A DNA stretch of 64,000 nt, taken from assembly GCA_050018455.1 (NCBI GenBank), contig JBEKAA010000003.1, positions 1 through 64,000 of the forward strand, given 5' to 3'. This DNA is from RBG-13-68-16 sp050018455. GTDB lineage: Bacteria; Acidobacteriota; Thermoanaerobaculia; Thermoanaerobaculales; Thermoanaerobaculaceae. Below the pieces are notes generated by a model. It was not told the origin of the DNA, did not search any database, and saw only the letters and a list, made by a program, of their open reading frames with translations. Below are positions 37,966-46,285 of this stretch, one piece after another (within the stretch, counting starts at the first letter, position 1; each line of letters opens with the position of its first letter). A program made the translations under genes and the position numbers.

Positions 37966-37995
37966 GGCGGGCTCCCAAGCCCGCCACCTTTTTTT
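37966..37995 (+). terminator. Hairpin plus T-run facing away from murB
   Basis: GGCGGGCT, loop CCCA, AGCCCGCC, then ACC and seven Ts on the plus strand. It has terminator shape, but no plus-strand gene precedes it. On the minus strand it forms a hairpin just before the murB ribosome site, so it may block antisense transcription or act in the murB leader. Confidence 0.5.
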
Positions 37996-38145
37996 CGGGA
38001 CCCGAGCGCGTCCAGCGGTCCTTTGGCGCTCGCGGGCCCGAATTCCTGCGTCCGTCCGGAAGCGGGACCTGGGTTCCCTCGGAAATGAGTGCTCACCCCG
38101 ACACCGCTTCCGCCCGAAGGCTGCGGAACGATGCGCCAGTGTAGC

Positions 38146-41100
38146 TCAGGTCTCCCCGGTGTCGCGGATTCCGAGCCCTTTGAGGTGGTGAAGGAGGGTC
38201 TGACGCGAGACTCCGGCGCGACGCGCCGCGTGCGACCGGTTGCCGCCGGTCTCCCGCAGGACGGCCGCGAAGTACCGGCGCCGGAACGCCTCGAGGGCCG
38301 TAGGCCAGCTCTGGAGCGGCCCGTCACCGCCCGATCCTGGCGCCAGGTCCGGGAAGCGGTCGGGACCGAGGACCTCGCCCGGACGAGCCGCCGCCACCGC
38401 ACGCGCCACCGTCGATTCGAGCTCCCTCACGTTTCCGGGCCACGAAGCGCCCCGAAGCGCGTCGAGAGCGGCCGGGGCCAGCCGCACGCCGGGCCGGTTG
38501 AGCATCGCCGCGAACCGGGACGCGAAGTGCTTCGCCAGTGGATCCACGTCCTCCGGGCGCTCACGGAGCGGCGGGATTTCAATGATCGCCACGGCCAGCC
38601 TGTAGTAGAGATCCCACCGGAAGGCTCCGGCGGCGGCGGCGGCTTTGATGTCGCGGTTGGTGGCGGCGACGAACCGCACGTCCACCGTGCGTGGGCGGGT
38701 GGCCCCGACCCGACGCACCTCCCGCTCCTGGAGCAGGCGCAGCAGTTTCCCCTGAAGCTCGAGCGGCAGCTCGCCGATCTCGTCCAGGAAGAGCGTCCCG
38801 CCCTCCGCCGCTTCGACCATCCCCGGGCGGTCGCGGTCGGCGCCCGTGAACGCGCCCCTGATCACCCCGAAGAGCTCCGCCTCCAGGAGAGGCGTCGGGA
38901 TCCCGGCGCAGTTGAGCGGAACGAACGCTCCGCGGCGGCCGCTCGAGGCGTGGACCCCCCGTGCCACCAACTCCTTGCCGGTGCCCGGCTCACCGACGAT
39001 CAGGACCGTGAGAGGCAGCGGCCCCCACCGTGCCACCTGCTCGCGCACGGCGGTCAGGCCCCCGATGAAGCCGAGGAGGTCGCCGGAACCGCAATCACGC
39101 TCGGGGGTGGCCCCGTCCAGCCGCGCGGCGATGTGACGAGCCACCATCCCGAGCGCCGCCCTCGCGGCGCCCGACAGGTTTCCGTCCGAGCGCACCCTGA
39201 CGCCTTCGACCTCTAGCACCTCGCACCCGGCCGTCGGCTCGCCCCAGGCCGCGACGACCGTGCCGCCGCTGGCCACCTCGAGCCATCGCAGGTCGAGGGC
39301 GCGCGCCAATCCCTCCAGACGCACCCCGGCGAGCGCGTCCGTACCCGAGTTGATGACCGCGTCAAGGGCTCGCACGATCCTTTCAGGGTCCGGGCCCGAG
39401 GCGCCGCGGAGAACCCGCGTCCAACCGTGCAGCTCGGCCTCGACGAGCGCCGCCTCCGCAGATCTCTCGCACTCCTCCCACTCGGGGTCGAGACGCTCGC
39501 CACGGCGTGCAAGAAGCGCGGCGAAACGGGCCAGGCCGACGGCGCCTTCGCGGGGCCAGCGACCGAGAGCGTGTTCGAGCTTCGTCCTGGCTACGGCTCC
39601 CTCGCCGCGACGCCACGCGGCCAGCAGCTGGGCCGAGATCGTCACTCCCCAGCGGCGGGGCAGCCCGCCCGGCGGGCCGGTCCCGTCATCGGCGCTCACG
39701 AGTGCCTCGATGAGCCGGCGTTCCCCGCTCTCGGCACCATGAGCGGCAGCAGCCCCGCCTTCCAGGTCGCCGAGTGCCAGCGCGACATGCGCGCGCAGGC
39801 CGGCCAGCGCCTGGCCGAGACCGGGGTGTTCGGGAAAGCGCTCCACACCCTCCACGAGCCGGGGGAGCACGCGCTGCACCTCCGCGACGTCACCGCGAGC
39901 CAGTTCGGCGCGCGCGAGCTCGAGGTCGAACAGCAGGGTCCCCGCGTCGTCGACGTCGCCGCGCAGCCGTCGCCCCGCGAGGGTCAGCTCGCGTGCGGCC
40001 CGCCAGTCGAGCCGGTCGTTCGCCAGGACGGCCCTGTTGGCCCGAACCACCGTCGCTGCGCGCAACGAGCCGCAACGGTCGAGGAGGCTTTCCGCCAGCA
40101 CCAGGTGACGGTCCGCGACGCCCGGCTGCTCCGCGAGGATCGCGACACACGCGACATCCGCATGGATCTCTCCGAGCAGGTGGGGAGTGTCGCCGCTGGC
40201 AGCGCGAAGCGCCGCCCGCAGGGCGGTCATGGCGGCCGGGCAGCACCCACGATCGAGTGCCCCGAGGCCCATGACGTGGAGCAGGCGAGCGGTGTCGTCA
40301 CCACCCCACGCCGCCCCGCGGCGCCTCCCGAGGTTTCGAAGCGCGCGCGGCCCGTCGAGCTCGGCCAGTCCGATCTCCGCCTCGGCAAGCGGCGGCACCG
40401 CCAGCGCGATTGCGGTCTCGAGCCGACGGCGCTGGGCGGCTCGGTCCCCTGCCCGGCGCGCAGCGTGCGCAGCCACGAGCTCGCAGCGCGCCGCGAGCCG
40501 AGGCGGGAGGTCCCCCGTGACCGCAGCCAGCTCGAGGCCCGCCTGTGCGCTGGCGCTGGCCTCTTCGGCCCGCCACGCCGCAAGCGCGTGCCAGCGCCCG
40601 TCGCGCGCCCCGTCAGGCACTGCCTGGAGAAACCCCTCGGCATCGGTCAGCCGGCCGAGGCGCAGGGCCGCCTCGGCACCGACGACACCGAAGCCGGAAA
40701 GCGTCGCGACGGCCTGCGCCACATCGAGCACGTCGTGCGCGTCCTCGCACTCCAACCGACGCTCGCACCACGCCACCAACGGAGCGTGCTCCGCCCTCGC
40801 CACCGCCCGTGCGACGAGCCCCGCCGGGCCGCCCGCCGGGAGACGTGCGGCCATCTCCTCGACCCTCCCCCCGGGCCGCCGGGCGGCCGGTTGCAGAGCG
40901 CGCCAGACACCCCTGCGCTTCTGAGCCAGGCCGAGCCGCTCGAGTTCCGGGAGCGACCCCGGCGCACCCTCGGCGAGGAGCGCGAGGTCCTCCTCCGCCA
41001 ACCCGACCGCGGCGCTCTCGAGCCACCTCAGCGTTTGGCGAGCACCGGCTGACGCCAGAGCGCCTCGTTCGCGCAGCGTGTGCGAGGGTCGCGGCGGTCT

Positions 41101-42066
41101 TGCGAAACCCTCGGCGGCGCCCGCCTCAAGCACGGTACGGGCAAGGAGCGGACGCCGCTCCCCGGCCTCGACGGCCGCGGCGCCGTGAGCGTGGGCGATC
41201 TCCGGCCGGGTCGCGGCCACCCACACCGCATCGGCTCCCCCCTCAAGGCAGAGCCCCCTCGCACCCGGGAGGCTCAGTGTCGTCAGTGCGAGAACTTCCT
41301 TGCCCGACGCCGCGGCGCGGGCCTGCACCTTCGCGATCTCCTCCTCTTCGAGCGCGCCGGCCGCGACGACGATCCCCGTGCCGAGCGTCGCGATGCGGAC
41401 GGCCGCTGCAAGACCCTGAAGCACCGACTCGTCGTCGAGGAACCAGACGCCTTCGGTCGGGACCGCGAGGCGGCGGGACCACAACGCCCGACCGAGCCCG
41501 TCAGGATGCCGCAGCCCGGTCGAGGCGCGGCTCCCGGCTACCAAGACCTCGAGCCAGGCTCCTACCGCCTCCCACGCCGGCCGCCTCCGCGCCGCGCGCA
41601 CGAAATCGTCCGCGAGCTCGGGAAGGAGTGCATTCAAGAGGGGAAAAACGGCCGGCGCGAGCACCGTCTCTTCGCTCCCGAGCGCCGGACGCAGCCGTCG
41701 TTCCAGATCGGTGTCCTCCAGGCGCAGGGCGGGAAGCCGCCCCAGGCGGTATCGCGGCCCGCCCCCGCCGCGCTCGACCTTTCCTCCGCGCAGCAGTGCG
41801 CGGGACGGATACCACCCGCGCTCGAACAGAAATGCAGCCGTCGCCATCACTTGGAGGGCGACCGCCGCCCGCTGTCCGCGCGGCCACCGGGCGGCTGCGT
41901 CGAGGCCGAGGCCCGACGCTTCGCACACGACCCGCACGCCGCCGGCTTCTCCGGAGATCCCGACGACCACCGGCAGGAACGGCGCATCCCAGGCCAACAG
42001 CCTCGCGAGCGACGCGGCGGAGGGCGTTCGCACTTTCACGAAGTCCCTGAAACGAGATGCTTCCAT
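38146..42066 (-). CDS. Sigma54-dependent transcriptional activator with very large N-terminal region
   Basis: About 1306 aa. The last 330 residues are a complete sigma54 activator: Walker A GEPGTGKE, the sigma54-contact loop GAFTGA (in VIRGAFTGADRDRPG), Walker B GGTLFLDEIGEL, the arginine-finger region FRWDLYYRL, and a Fis-type helix-turn-helix (NRSHAARRAGVSRQTLLHHL). The preceding roughly 970 residues are Ala/Leu/Arg-rich and helical, with TPR-like repeats in the middle and perhaps a GAF-like sensor before the AAA+ domain; there is no receiver domain. ATG 42066 lies inside the end of aroA (31 nt overlap). The target regulon is unknown. Confidence 0.82.
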   Translation of the reverse strand: MEASRFRDFVKVRTPSAASLARLLAWDAPFLPVVVGISGEAGGVRVVCEASGLGLDAAARWPRGQRAAVALQVMATAAFLFERGWYPSRALLRGGKVERGGGGPRYRLGRLPALRLEDTDLERRLRPALGSEETVLAPAVFPLLNALLPELADDFVRAARRRPAWEAVGAWLEVLVAGSRASTGLRHPDGLGRALWSRRLAVPTEGVWFLDDESVLQGLAAAVRIATLGTGIVVAAGALEEEEIAKVQARAAASGKEVLALTTLSLPGARGLCLEGGADAVWVAATRPEIAHAHGAAAVEAGERRPLLARTVLEAGAAEGFARPPRPSHTLRERGALASAGARQTLRWLESAAVGLAEEDLALLAEGAPGSLPELERLGLAQKRRGVWRALQPAARRPGGRVEEMAARLPAGGPAGLVARAVARAEHAPLVAWCERRLECEDAHDVLDVAQAVATLSGFGVVGAEAALRLGRLTDAEGFLQAVPDGARDGRWHALAAWRAEEASASAQAGLELAAVTGDLPPRLAARCELVAAHAARRAGDRAAQRRRLETAIALAVPPLAEAEIGLAELDGPRALRNLGRRRGAAWGGDDTARLLHVMGLGALDRGCCPAAMTALRAALRAASGDTPHLLGEIHADVACVAILAEQPGVADRHLVLAESLLDRCGSLRAATVVRANRAVLANDRLDWRAARELTLAGRRLRGDVDDAGTLLFDLELARAELARGDVAEVQRVLPRLVEGVERFPEHPGLGQALAGLRAHVALALGDLEGGAAAAHGAESGERRLIEALVSADDGTGPPGGLPRRWGVTISAQLLAAWRRGEGAVARTKLEHALGRWPREGAVGLARFAALLARRGERLDPEWEECERSAEAALVEAELHGWTRVLRGASGPDPERIVRALDAVINSGTDALAGVRLEGLARALDLRWLEVASGGTVVAAWGEPTAGCEVLEVEGVRVRSDGNLSGAARAALGMVARHIAARLDGATPERDCGSGDLLGFIGGLTAVREQVARWGPLPLTVLIVGEPGTGKELVARGVHASSGRRGAFVPLNCAGIPTPLLEAELFGVIRGAFTGADRDRPGMVEAAEGGTLFLDEIGELPLELQGKLLRLLQEREVRRVGATRPRTVDVRFVAATNRDIKAAAAAGAFRWDLYYRLAVAIIEIPPLRERPEDVDPLAKHFASRFAAMLNRPGVRLAPAALDALRGASWPGNVRELESTVARAVAAARPGEVLGPDRFPDLAPGSGGDGPLQSWPTALEAFRRRYFAAVLRETGGNRSHAARRAGVSRQTLLHHLKGLGIRDTGET

Positions 42067-43325
42067 GCCGCCCAGAAGCCGGGCCACGACTTCGCCACAC
42101 AACCCGGGTCGAGGACGCGGACCCCCGGCGCCGCGCTCCCCGCCACCGCGAGGGCCATCGCGATCCGATGGTCCGAGGCAGGATCGAGCGGCGCAGCCGT
42201 GCTCTTCGGGCTCGCGCTCCCTCCGGGAGCTGCGAACCACCCATCACCGGTTTCGATCTCCCAACCCATCGCACGCAGGTGCCCCGCCATCACGGTCAGC
42301 CGGTCGCTCTCCTTGGCCGCGAGGCCGTGCAGGCCGTCGAGCCGACCGCCGGCACAAGCCGTTACCACGGCGAGGGCCGGAAACAGGTCCGGGGTGTCGC
42401 GCAGGTCGGCCGCGAGCGGTTTCGTCGCCGGCCCCCTCATGACCACGCCCTGGCCGGTGACGCCGACCGTGCACCCTGCCGATTGAAGGATCTTGAGCAC
42501 GGCGGCGTCACCCTGACGGCTGTCGGTGCGAACTCCCAGCACCTCGATGCGTCCTCCCGCAACGGCTGCGGCCGCCATCGGAAACGCAGCCGCGGACCAG
42601 TCCCCCTCGACGATGAACTCGGCCGCCGTGAGGCCGCCGCCGACCGCGAAGACGGTGCCGTCCTCCTGCTCGGCGACCCGGGCGCCGAACGCGGCCAGCA
42701 CCTCGGCCGTGAGATCGAGGTAGGGTCGCGAAGGGGGCGCCGACGTCAGGTGCATCACGAGGCCCTTCGGCATAACCACCCCAAGTAGGAGCAACGCCGA
42801 GACGAACTGGCTGGACGCCGAGGCGTCGAGCGCCACCTCGCCTCCAGCGAGCGTCTTGCCGGACACTGTGAGCGGCAGAACCGCCGCGCCGCCGCCATGC
42901 GGCTCGACCTCCGCGCCGAGCTGCCGGAGCGCTTCCACGAGAGGCGCGATCGGCCGCCGGCGCAGTCGCTCGGAACCGTCGACCATCCACTCCCCCGGCA
43001 GCGCGGCCAGCTGGGCCAGCAGAAAACGCACGCCGGTCCCGTTGTTGCCGAGGTAGAACTCGCCCTTTGAAACTGGCTCACGCCCGTGCGCCGTAACGGT
43101 GTCGGCGGCCCAGTTCAGCCGGAACCCCGCACCCTGGAGCGCGGCGGCGAGCAGGCGCGGATCCTCGGCGTCAAGCGGCCCCCGCACCACCGAGCCCTCG
43201 CCAGCGAGCGCCGCAGCGACCAGGGCCCTCTGCGTCAGGCTCTTCGACGGAGGAACGCGCACCCTCCCCGAAACGCCATGGGGCGCATACGGCACCGCGA
43301 GCAGGTTCTCATCTCCGCCACTCAT
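42036..43325 (-). CDS. aroA: 3-phosphoshikimate 1-carboxyvinyltransferase (EPSP synthase)
   Basis: Joins shikimate-3-phosphate and PEP in the shikimate pathway. The 429-aa protein has the PSKSLTQRALVAAALA substrate loop (about residue 24), LGNNGTGVRFLLAQLA (about 91, the class-defining region), and RRRPIAPLVEALRQLGAE; the later ESDRLTVMAGHLRAMG and DHRIAMALAVAG blocks are intact. ATG 43325 fits the family start better than the upstream GTG-type extension. A DAHP synthase for the same pathway lies at 59.6 kb. It overlaps the regulator gene downstream. Confidence 0.94.
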   Translation of the reverse strand: MSGGDENLLAVPYAPHGVSGRVRVPPSKSLTQRALVAAALAGEGSVVRGPLDAEDPRLLAAALQGAGFRLNWAADTVTAHGREPVSKGEFYLGNNGTGVRFLLAQLAALPGEWMVDGSERLRRRPIAPLVEALRQLGAEVEPHGGGAAVLPLTVSGKTLAGGEVALDASASSQFVSALLLLGVVMPKGLVMHLTSAPPSRPYLDLTAEVLAAFGARVAEQEDGTVFAVGGGLTAAEFIVEGDWSAAAFPMAAAAVAGGRIEVLGVRTDSRQGDAAVLKILQSAGCTVGVTGQGVVMRGPATKPLAADLRDTPDLFPALAVVTACAGGRLDGLHGLAAKESDRLTVMAGHLRAMGWEIETGDGWFAAPGGSASPKSTAAPLDPASDHRIAMALAVAGSAAPGVRVLDPGCVAKSWPGFWAAWKHLVSGTS

Positions 43326-43399
43326 CTTGGCCTTAGACGGTTCGCGCGATTCTCGCCGCCGAACTTGCATGCGTCAAGCTTGGAGCGCACATTGGTCGG

Positions 43400-44455
43400 G
43401 TGGACTCGGCCCTCGAGCGGTTTGCCCTGCCCCGGCGCGAGCTGGCGGTCGCGCACCCTTCCGGCAAGCTCGTGTGCGTGGCGTGCGCGCACCGCTGCAA
43501 GCTGGCCGACGGTGCTCGAGGCGTTTGCCTGGTGCGCGGCCGCAGCGGGGACGCGCTCACCGTGCCATGGGGCTACACGGCAGGGGTCGCGATCGATCCC
43601 ATCGAGAAGAAACCCTTCTTCCACCTGCTTCCGGGCGCGCGCGCCCTCTCGTTCGGCATGCTCGGCTGCGACCTCCACTGCGCGTACTGCCAGAACTGGT
43701 TCACCTCGCAGGCCCTGCGGGACCCGAGGTCGGGCGGCGAGGCCGAGCCGGTGAGCCCCGAGGCGATGGTATCCGCGGCCGTCGCCCGCCACTGCGACGT
43801 CATCACGTCCACCTACAACGAGCCGCTGATCACCGCTGAATGGGCGCACGACGTGTTCGTGGAGGCCCGCGCGGCGGGCCTCGTGACCACGTTCGTCTCG
43901 AACGGTCACGCAACGCCCGAGGTCCTGGACTACCTGGCGCCCGTCATGGACGGCTTCAAGGTAGACCTCAAATCCTTCTCGCCGAAGACGTACGCGACCC
44001 TCGGCGGGAAGCTGCAGGCCGTCCTCGACACGATCGCCGATCTTCCGGCTCGCGGCATCTGGGTGGAGGTGGTCACGCTCGTCGTGCCGGGACTCAACGA
44101 TTCCCCAGCCGAACTCCGCGACATCGCCTCGTTCCTCGCCGGCGTCTCGCCGGATATCCCCTGGCACGTGACAGCGTTCCACCCCGACTACACGATGACC
44201 AGCCCGCCGGCCACGCCGGCCCGGACTCTTTTTGCGGCCGCCAAAACCGGACGCGAGGCCGGTCTCAGATTCGTGTACGCCGGAAACATCTCCGGCCGGG
44301 TCGGGGGGCTCGAGGACACGCGCTGTCCTTCTTGTGGCACCACGCTCATCCGGCGGTCGGGTTTTACAGTGCATGAGGCGCGCGTCACGGCAGACGGGAC
44401 GTGCCCTTCGTGCGGCGCCGCCATTCCGGGGATCTGGACGCCAAAACCCCGCTGA
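43400..44455 (+). CDS. amrS: AmmeMemoRadiSam-system radical SAM enzyme (AmrS type)
   Basis: A 351-aa radical SAM protein. The 4Fe-4S motif C-x3-C-x2-C is in LGCDLHCAYCQNW (about residue 88). An N-terminal cysteine block (VCVACAHRCKLADGARGVC) and a C-terminal zinc ribbon (CPSCG ... CPSCG) flank the barrel, the arrangement of AmrS and PFL-activase-like relatives. AmrS usually sits with Memo and AMMECR1 genes; neither is next to it here. The natural product is undetermined. GTG start, divergent from aroA with 74 bp between. Confidence 0.87.
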   Translation: MDSALERFALPRRELAVAHPSGKLVCVACAHRCKLADGARGVCLVRGRSGDALTVPWGYTAGVAIDPIEKKPFFHLLPGARALSFGMLGCDLHCAYCQNWFTSQALRDPRSGGEAEPVSPEAMVSAAVARHCDVITSTYNEPLITAEWAHDVFVEARAAGLVTTFVSNGHATPEVLDYLAPVMDGFKVDLKSFSPKTYATLGGKLQAVLDTIADLPARGIWVEVVTLVVPGLNDSPAELRDIASFLAGVSPDIPWHVTAFHPDYTMTSPPATPARTLFAAAKTGREAGLRFVYAGNISGRVGGLEDTRCPSCGTTLIRRSGFTVHEARVTADGTCPSCGAAIPGIWTPKPR

Positions 44456-44504
44456 GAGGATCTCTCGAGCACAGGGCCTCAACAGAGTCCTCCCGCGACG
44501 AAGC

Positions 44505-45196
44505 TCAGAGGGGCACGGTGCGGCGACCGACCACGGTGAAGAGGCGGCACGGCTTGCCGTCGTAGAGCTGCGTGTGGAAGCTCAGCCTACAGTCGGTGAA
44601 ACCAAGCACGCCTATCATCCGGATGACCGCTCTCGGCGTCAGCAGGAACCAGGAGTCCTTGGGGCCCTGCGCGGCGGCGTCAGGCAGGAAGTGGAGGCAG
44701 GGCCCGAACCAGCGCGCGAGGAATGGAACCAGGAGGGAGCGGCGAGGGAGGACGTCGGTCACGATCACGAGCTCTTTGGTCAACGAGAGCGCCCCCTGCA
44801 GCGCTCGGAAGGGATCCTGGAGGTGAAGGAGGATTGAGCCGAAAACGGCCACGTCGAAAGGACCGATGCCCTCCGGGAACGCGTACACGCTGCCGTGAGC
44901 CAGCTTCACCTTCGAGTCAAGGGCCCCACGCGCAAACCGGAACGAGTTGTTGAGCTGCCTGATGTGCGTCTTACGGGCGGCGCGTTCCGCCTCGACGTCG
45001 GAACCGGCGAACGGCACAACGTCCCAGTCCTGTCCCTCCGACAGGTCATACGCGACCACGTGGGCGCCGGCACGTTCCATCCAGAAAGCGAGAAAACCGC
45101 TTGCGGTACCCACGTCCAGTACCCGCTTGCCTCGCAGTTCCACACCGCCCAGGTACTCTCGGACCCCGGCGCGGAGGTCCCACGAGCCGACGACGG
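44505..45196 (-). pseudogene. SAM-dependent methyltransferase, C-terminal part, split by the transposable element
   Basis: The main part of a methyltransferase: GSWDLRAGVREYLGG, then motif I RVLDVGTASGFLAFWME, VVAYDLSEGQDWDV, and FDVAVFGSILLHLQDPF. The N-terminal residues lie on the far side of the element at 48947-49092 and end DLPGSGTVVG, which joins in frame with GSWDLR here through the duplicated target. A short chimeric frame could start inside the element at 45227, adding MSPSRQIRTLPV, so a truncated protein might still be made. The closest recognised relatives are tRNA-mo5U-type and related small methyltransferases; substrate unknown. Confidence 0.85.
45187..45196. repeat. Target site duplication, left copy
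   Basis: CCGACGACGG, repeated exactly at 48947-48956 on the other side of the element. A 10 bp duplication is within the 8-11 bp range of IS1-family insertion. Confidence 0.9.
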
Positions 45197-45212
45197 GTAG
45201 TGTCCTAATTTG
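45197..45212 (+). repeat. Left terminal inverted repeat
   Basis: GTAGTGTCCTAATTTG, identical to the reverse complement of 48931-48946. The transposase stop codon (TAG, 45205-45207 on the minus strand) lies within it. Confidence 0.92.
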
Positions 45213-46038
45213 CCGGGACGGTGACATGGAGTAGGTCCGCCATTGTCCACGGGCTCCCCGCCACGCCAGCGGCCATCGCGGGCGTCAGCTTCGTCGTGCG
45301 GTGAACCCTCACGAAGTTGTAGGTGGCGAAGTGCAGGGCCACGGCAGCCCGGAGGTTGTCCACCTTCTTTGAGAACGCGTTCGTCAGCCGGGTGAAGCGC
45401 CTCATGTTCATCCTGACGGTGAGGTTCTGCCGTTCCACGTAGCTCGTGCAGATGTTGTCCCGGACCGGGTTTCCCATCATCACGGTCCGCTCAGTAGCCA
45501 CGACGCGCGGAGGCGAGTACCTACCCGCCCCGATGGGCTCGGCCTCGTATGACTTTACGATCTGTCCGTAGTCCACGTCGGCACCGAAGGCGGTCTCCAC
45601 GGCTTCCACGTAGGCGTTCAGCGCGTCGGAGGAGAGTTGCACCCGGTTGGCCAGCCGCGAGGACAGGTCAACCATGAACGCCACGGCGTTGGCCGCTGTC
45701 CGCTTGCCGACAAGGTAGGTCGGGACCAGCTTGCTCTCGGGGTCCAGGGCCACGAAGGTCCAGAAGTCCCCCACGAGCCGCCGATCGTCCTCTGCCGTCA
45801 CGTGGCGCTGTTTCTTGCCCACGTAGGCCCACAGCTCGTCAACCTCGATCCGTCGGCAGGGAAGGTCGCGCATTGTCTCGTTCATCAGCTTCTCGCAACC
45901 CTGGCCAGCGCGGACCATGAGCCGGAGGATGGTGTCCCGGTGGACCTCGGTGATCCGTTCCGTGGCCCGGACCGAGGCACCGTCCACGAGGCACCGGAGA
46001 ACTGCTTCCTGCTTCTGCCGGGGGAGGATGTTTGCCAT
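45205..46038 (-). CDS. IS1-family-like DDE transposase
   Basis: A 277-aa transposase made as one uninterrupted protein, unlike classical IS1, which needs a frameshift. The N-terminal third is a helix-turn-helix (VLRCLVDGASVRATERITEVHRDT split as LRCLVDGASVRAT and ERITEVHRDTILRL). The catalytic core has RRIEVDELWAYVGKK (first D), LSSDALNAYVEAV (second D) and CTSYVERQNLTVRMNMRR (E), then the family's LTNAFSKKVDNLRAAVALHF helix. The stop lies inside the left inverted repeat. ATG 46038 opens it, 75 bp from the tRNA promoter on the other strand. Confidence 0.9.
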   Translation of the reverse strand: MANILPRQKQEAVLRCLVDGASVRATERITEVHRDTILRLMVRAGQGCEKLMNETMRDLPCRRIEVDELWAYVGKKQRHVTAEDDRRLVGDFWTFVALDPESKLVPTYLVGKRTAANAVAFMVDLSSRLANRVQLSSDALNAYVEAVETAFGADVDYGQIVKSYEAEPIGAGRYSPPRVVATERTVMMGNPVRDNICTSYVERQNLTVRMNMRRFTRLTNAFSKKVDNLRAAVALHFATYNFVRVHRTTKLTPAMAAGVAGSPWTMADLLHVTVPAN

Positions 46039-46112
46039 GCCTACAATCTAATGTCTAATCCGATAAAAATCAAGGGGTGGAGACGTAATCTCCCAAGATC
46101 GAAATCGCGGGC

Positions 46113-46141
46113 TTGACAAACTTATCGCAGGGGTGTAGATT
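46113..46141 (+). promoter_or_regulatory. Sigma70-type promoter for the tRNA gene
   Basis: TTGACA at 46113-46118 (perfect -35), a 17 bp spacer, and TAGATT at 46136-46141 (4 of 6 to TATAAT). Expected transcription start is about 46148, which gives a leader of about 12 nt before the mature tRNA. It is the best consensus promoter noticed in the window. Confidence 0.75.
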
Positions 46142-46159
46142 GGGGGCGGAGTGGAAAAC

Positions 46160-46253
46160 GGAGGGCGGTCGCTCGACGGCTCGGGCTCCAGGCTTTACAC
46201 CTTGGCGATCGCTGTGGAAGCAGCGGTGGGTTCAACTCCCCCGCCCTCCGCCA
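46160..46253 (+). tRNA. Type II tRNA with 9/3 cloverleaf and UUA anticodon (allo-tRNA, putative nonsense suppressor)
   Basis: A 94-nt cloverleaf can be drawn by hand. The acceptor stem is 9 bp (46160-46168 with 46241-46249, all Watson-Crick). The D-arm is 46171-46186: 5 bp with one G-U and a loop ACGGCT holding the conserved GG. The anticodon arm is 46188-46204: 5 bp with one C-U mismatch, loop CTTTACA, anticodon TTA at 46195-46197. A long variable arm spans 46210-46225 (5 bp, six-base loop). The T-arm is 3 bp (GGG/CCC) around TTCAACT. Discriminator G is followed by an encoded CCA. G73 plus a long variable arm fits serine charging. A 9+3 stack keeps the usual 12 bp. UUA would read UAA and, by wobble, perhaps UAG. 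Position 37 is an unusual C. It is not tRNA-Sec (which has UCA). Confidence 0.85.
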
Positions 46254-46285
46254 CAACAATGTAGCACCAGAAGGGAGAATCGGCA

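Noticed and set aside
46160..46253. Reading the tRNA as selenocysteine tRNA
   Set aside because: The anticodon is UUA rather than UCA, and the stacks are 9 and 3 bp rather than the 8 and 5 bp of bacterial tRNA-Sec. No selA/selB nearby.
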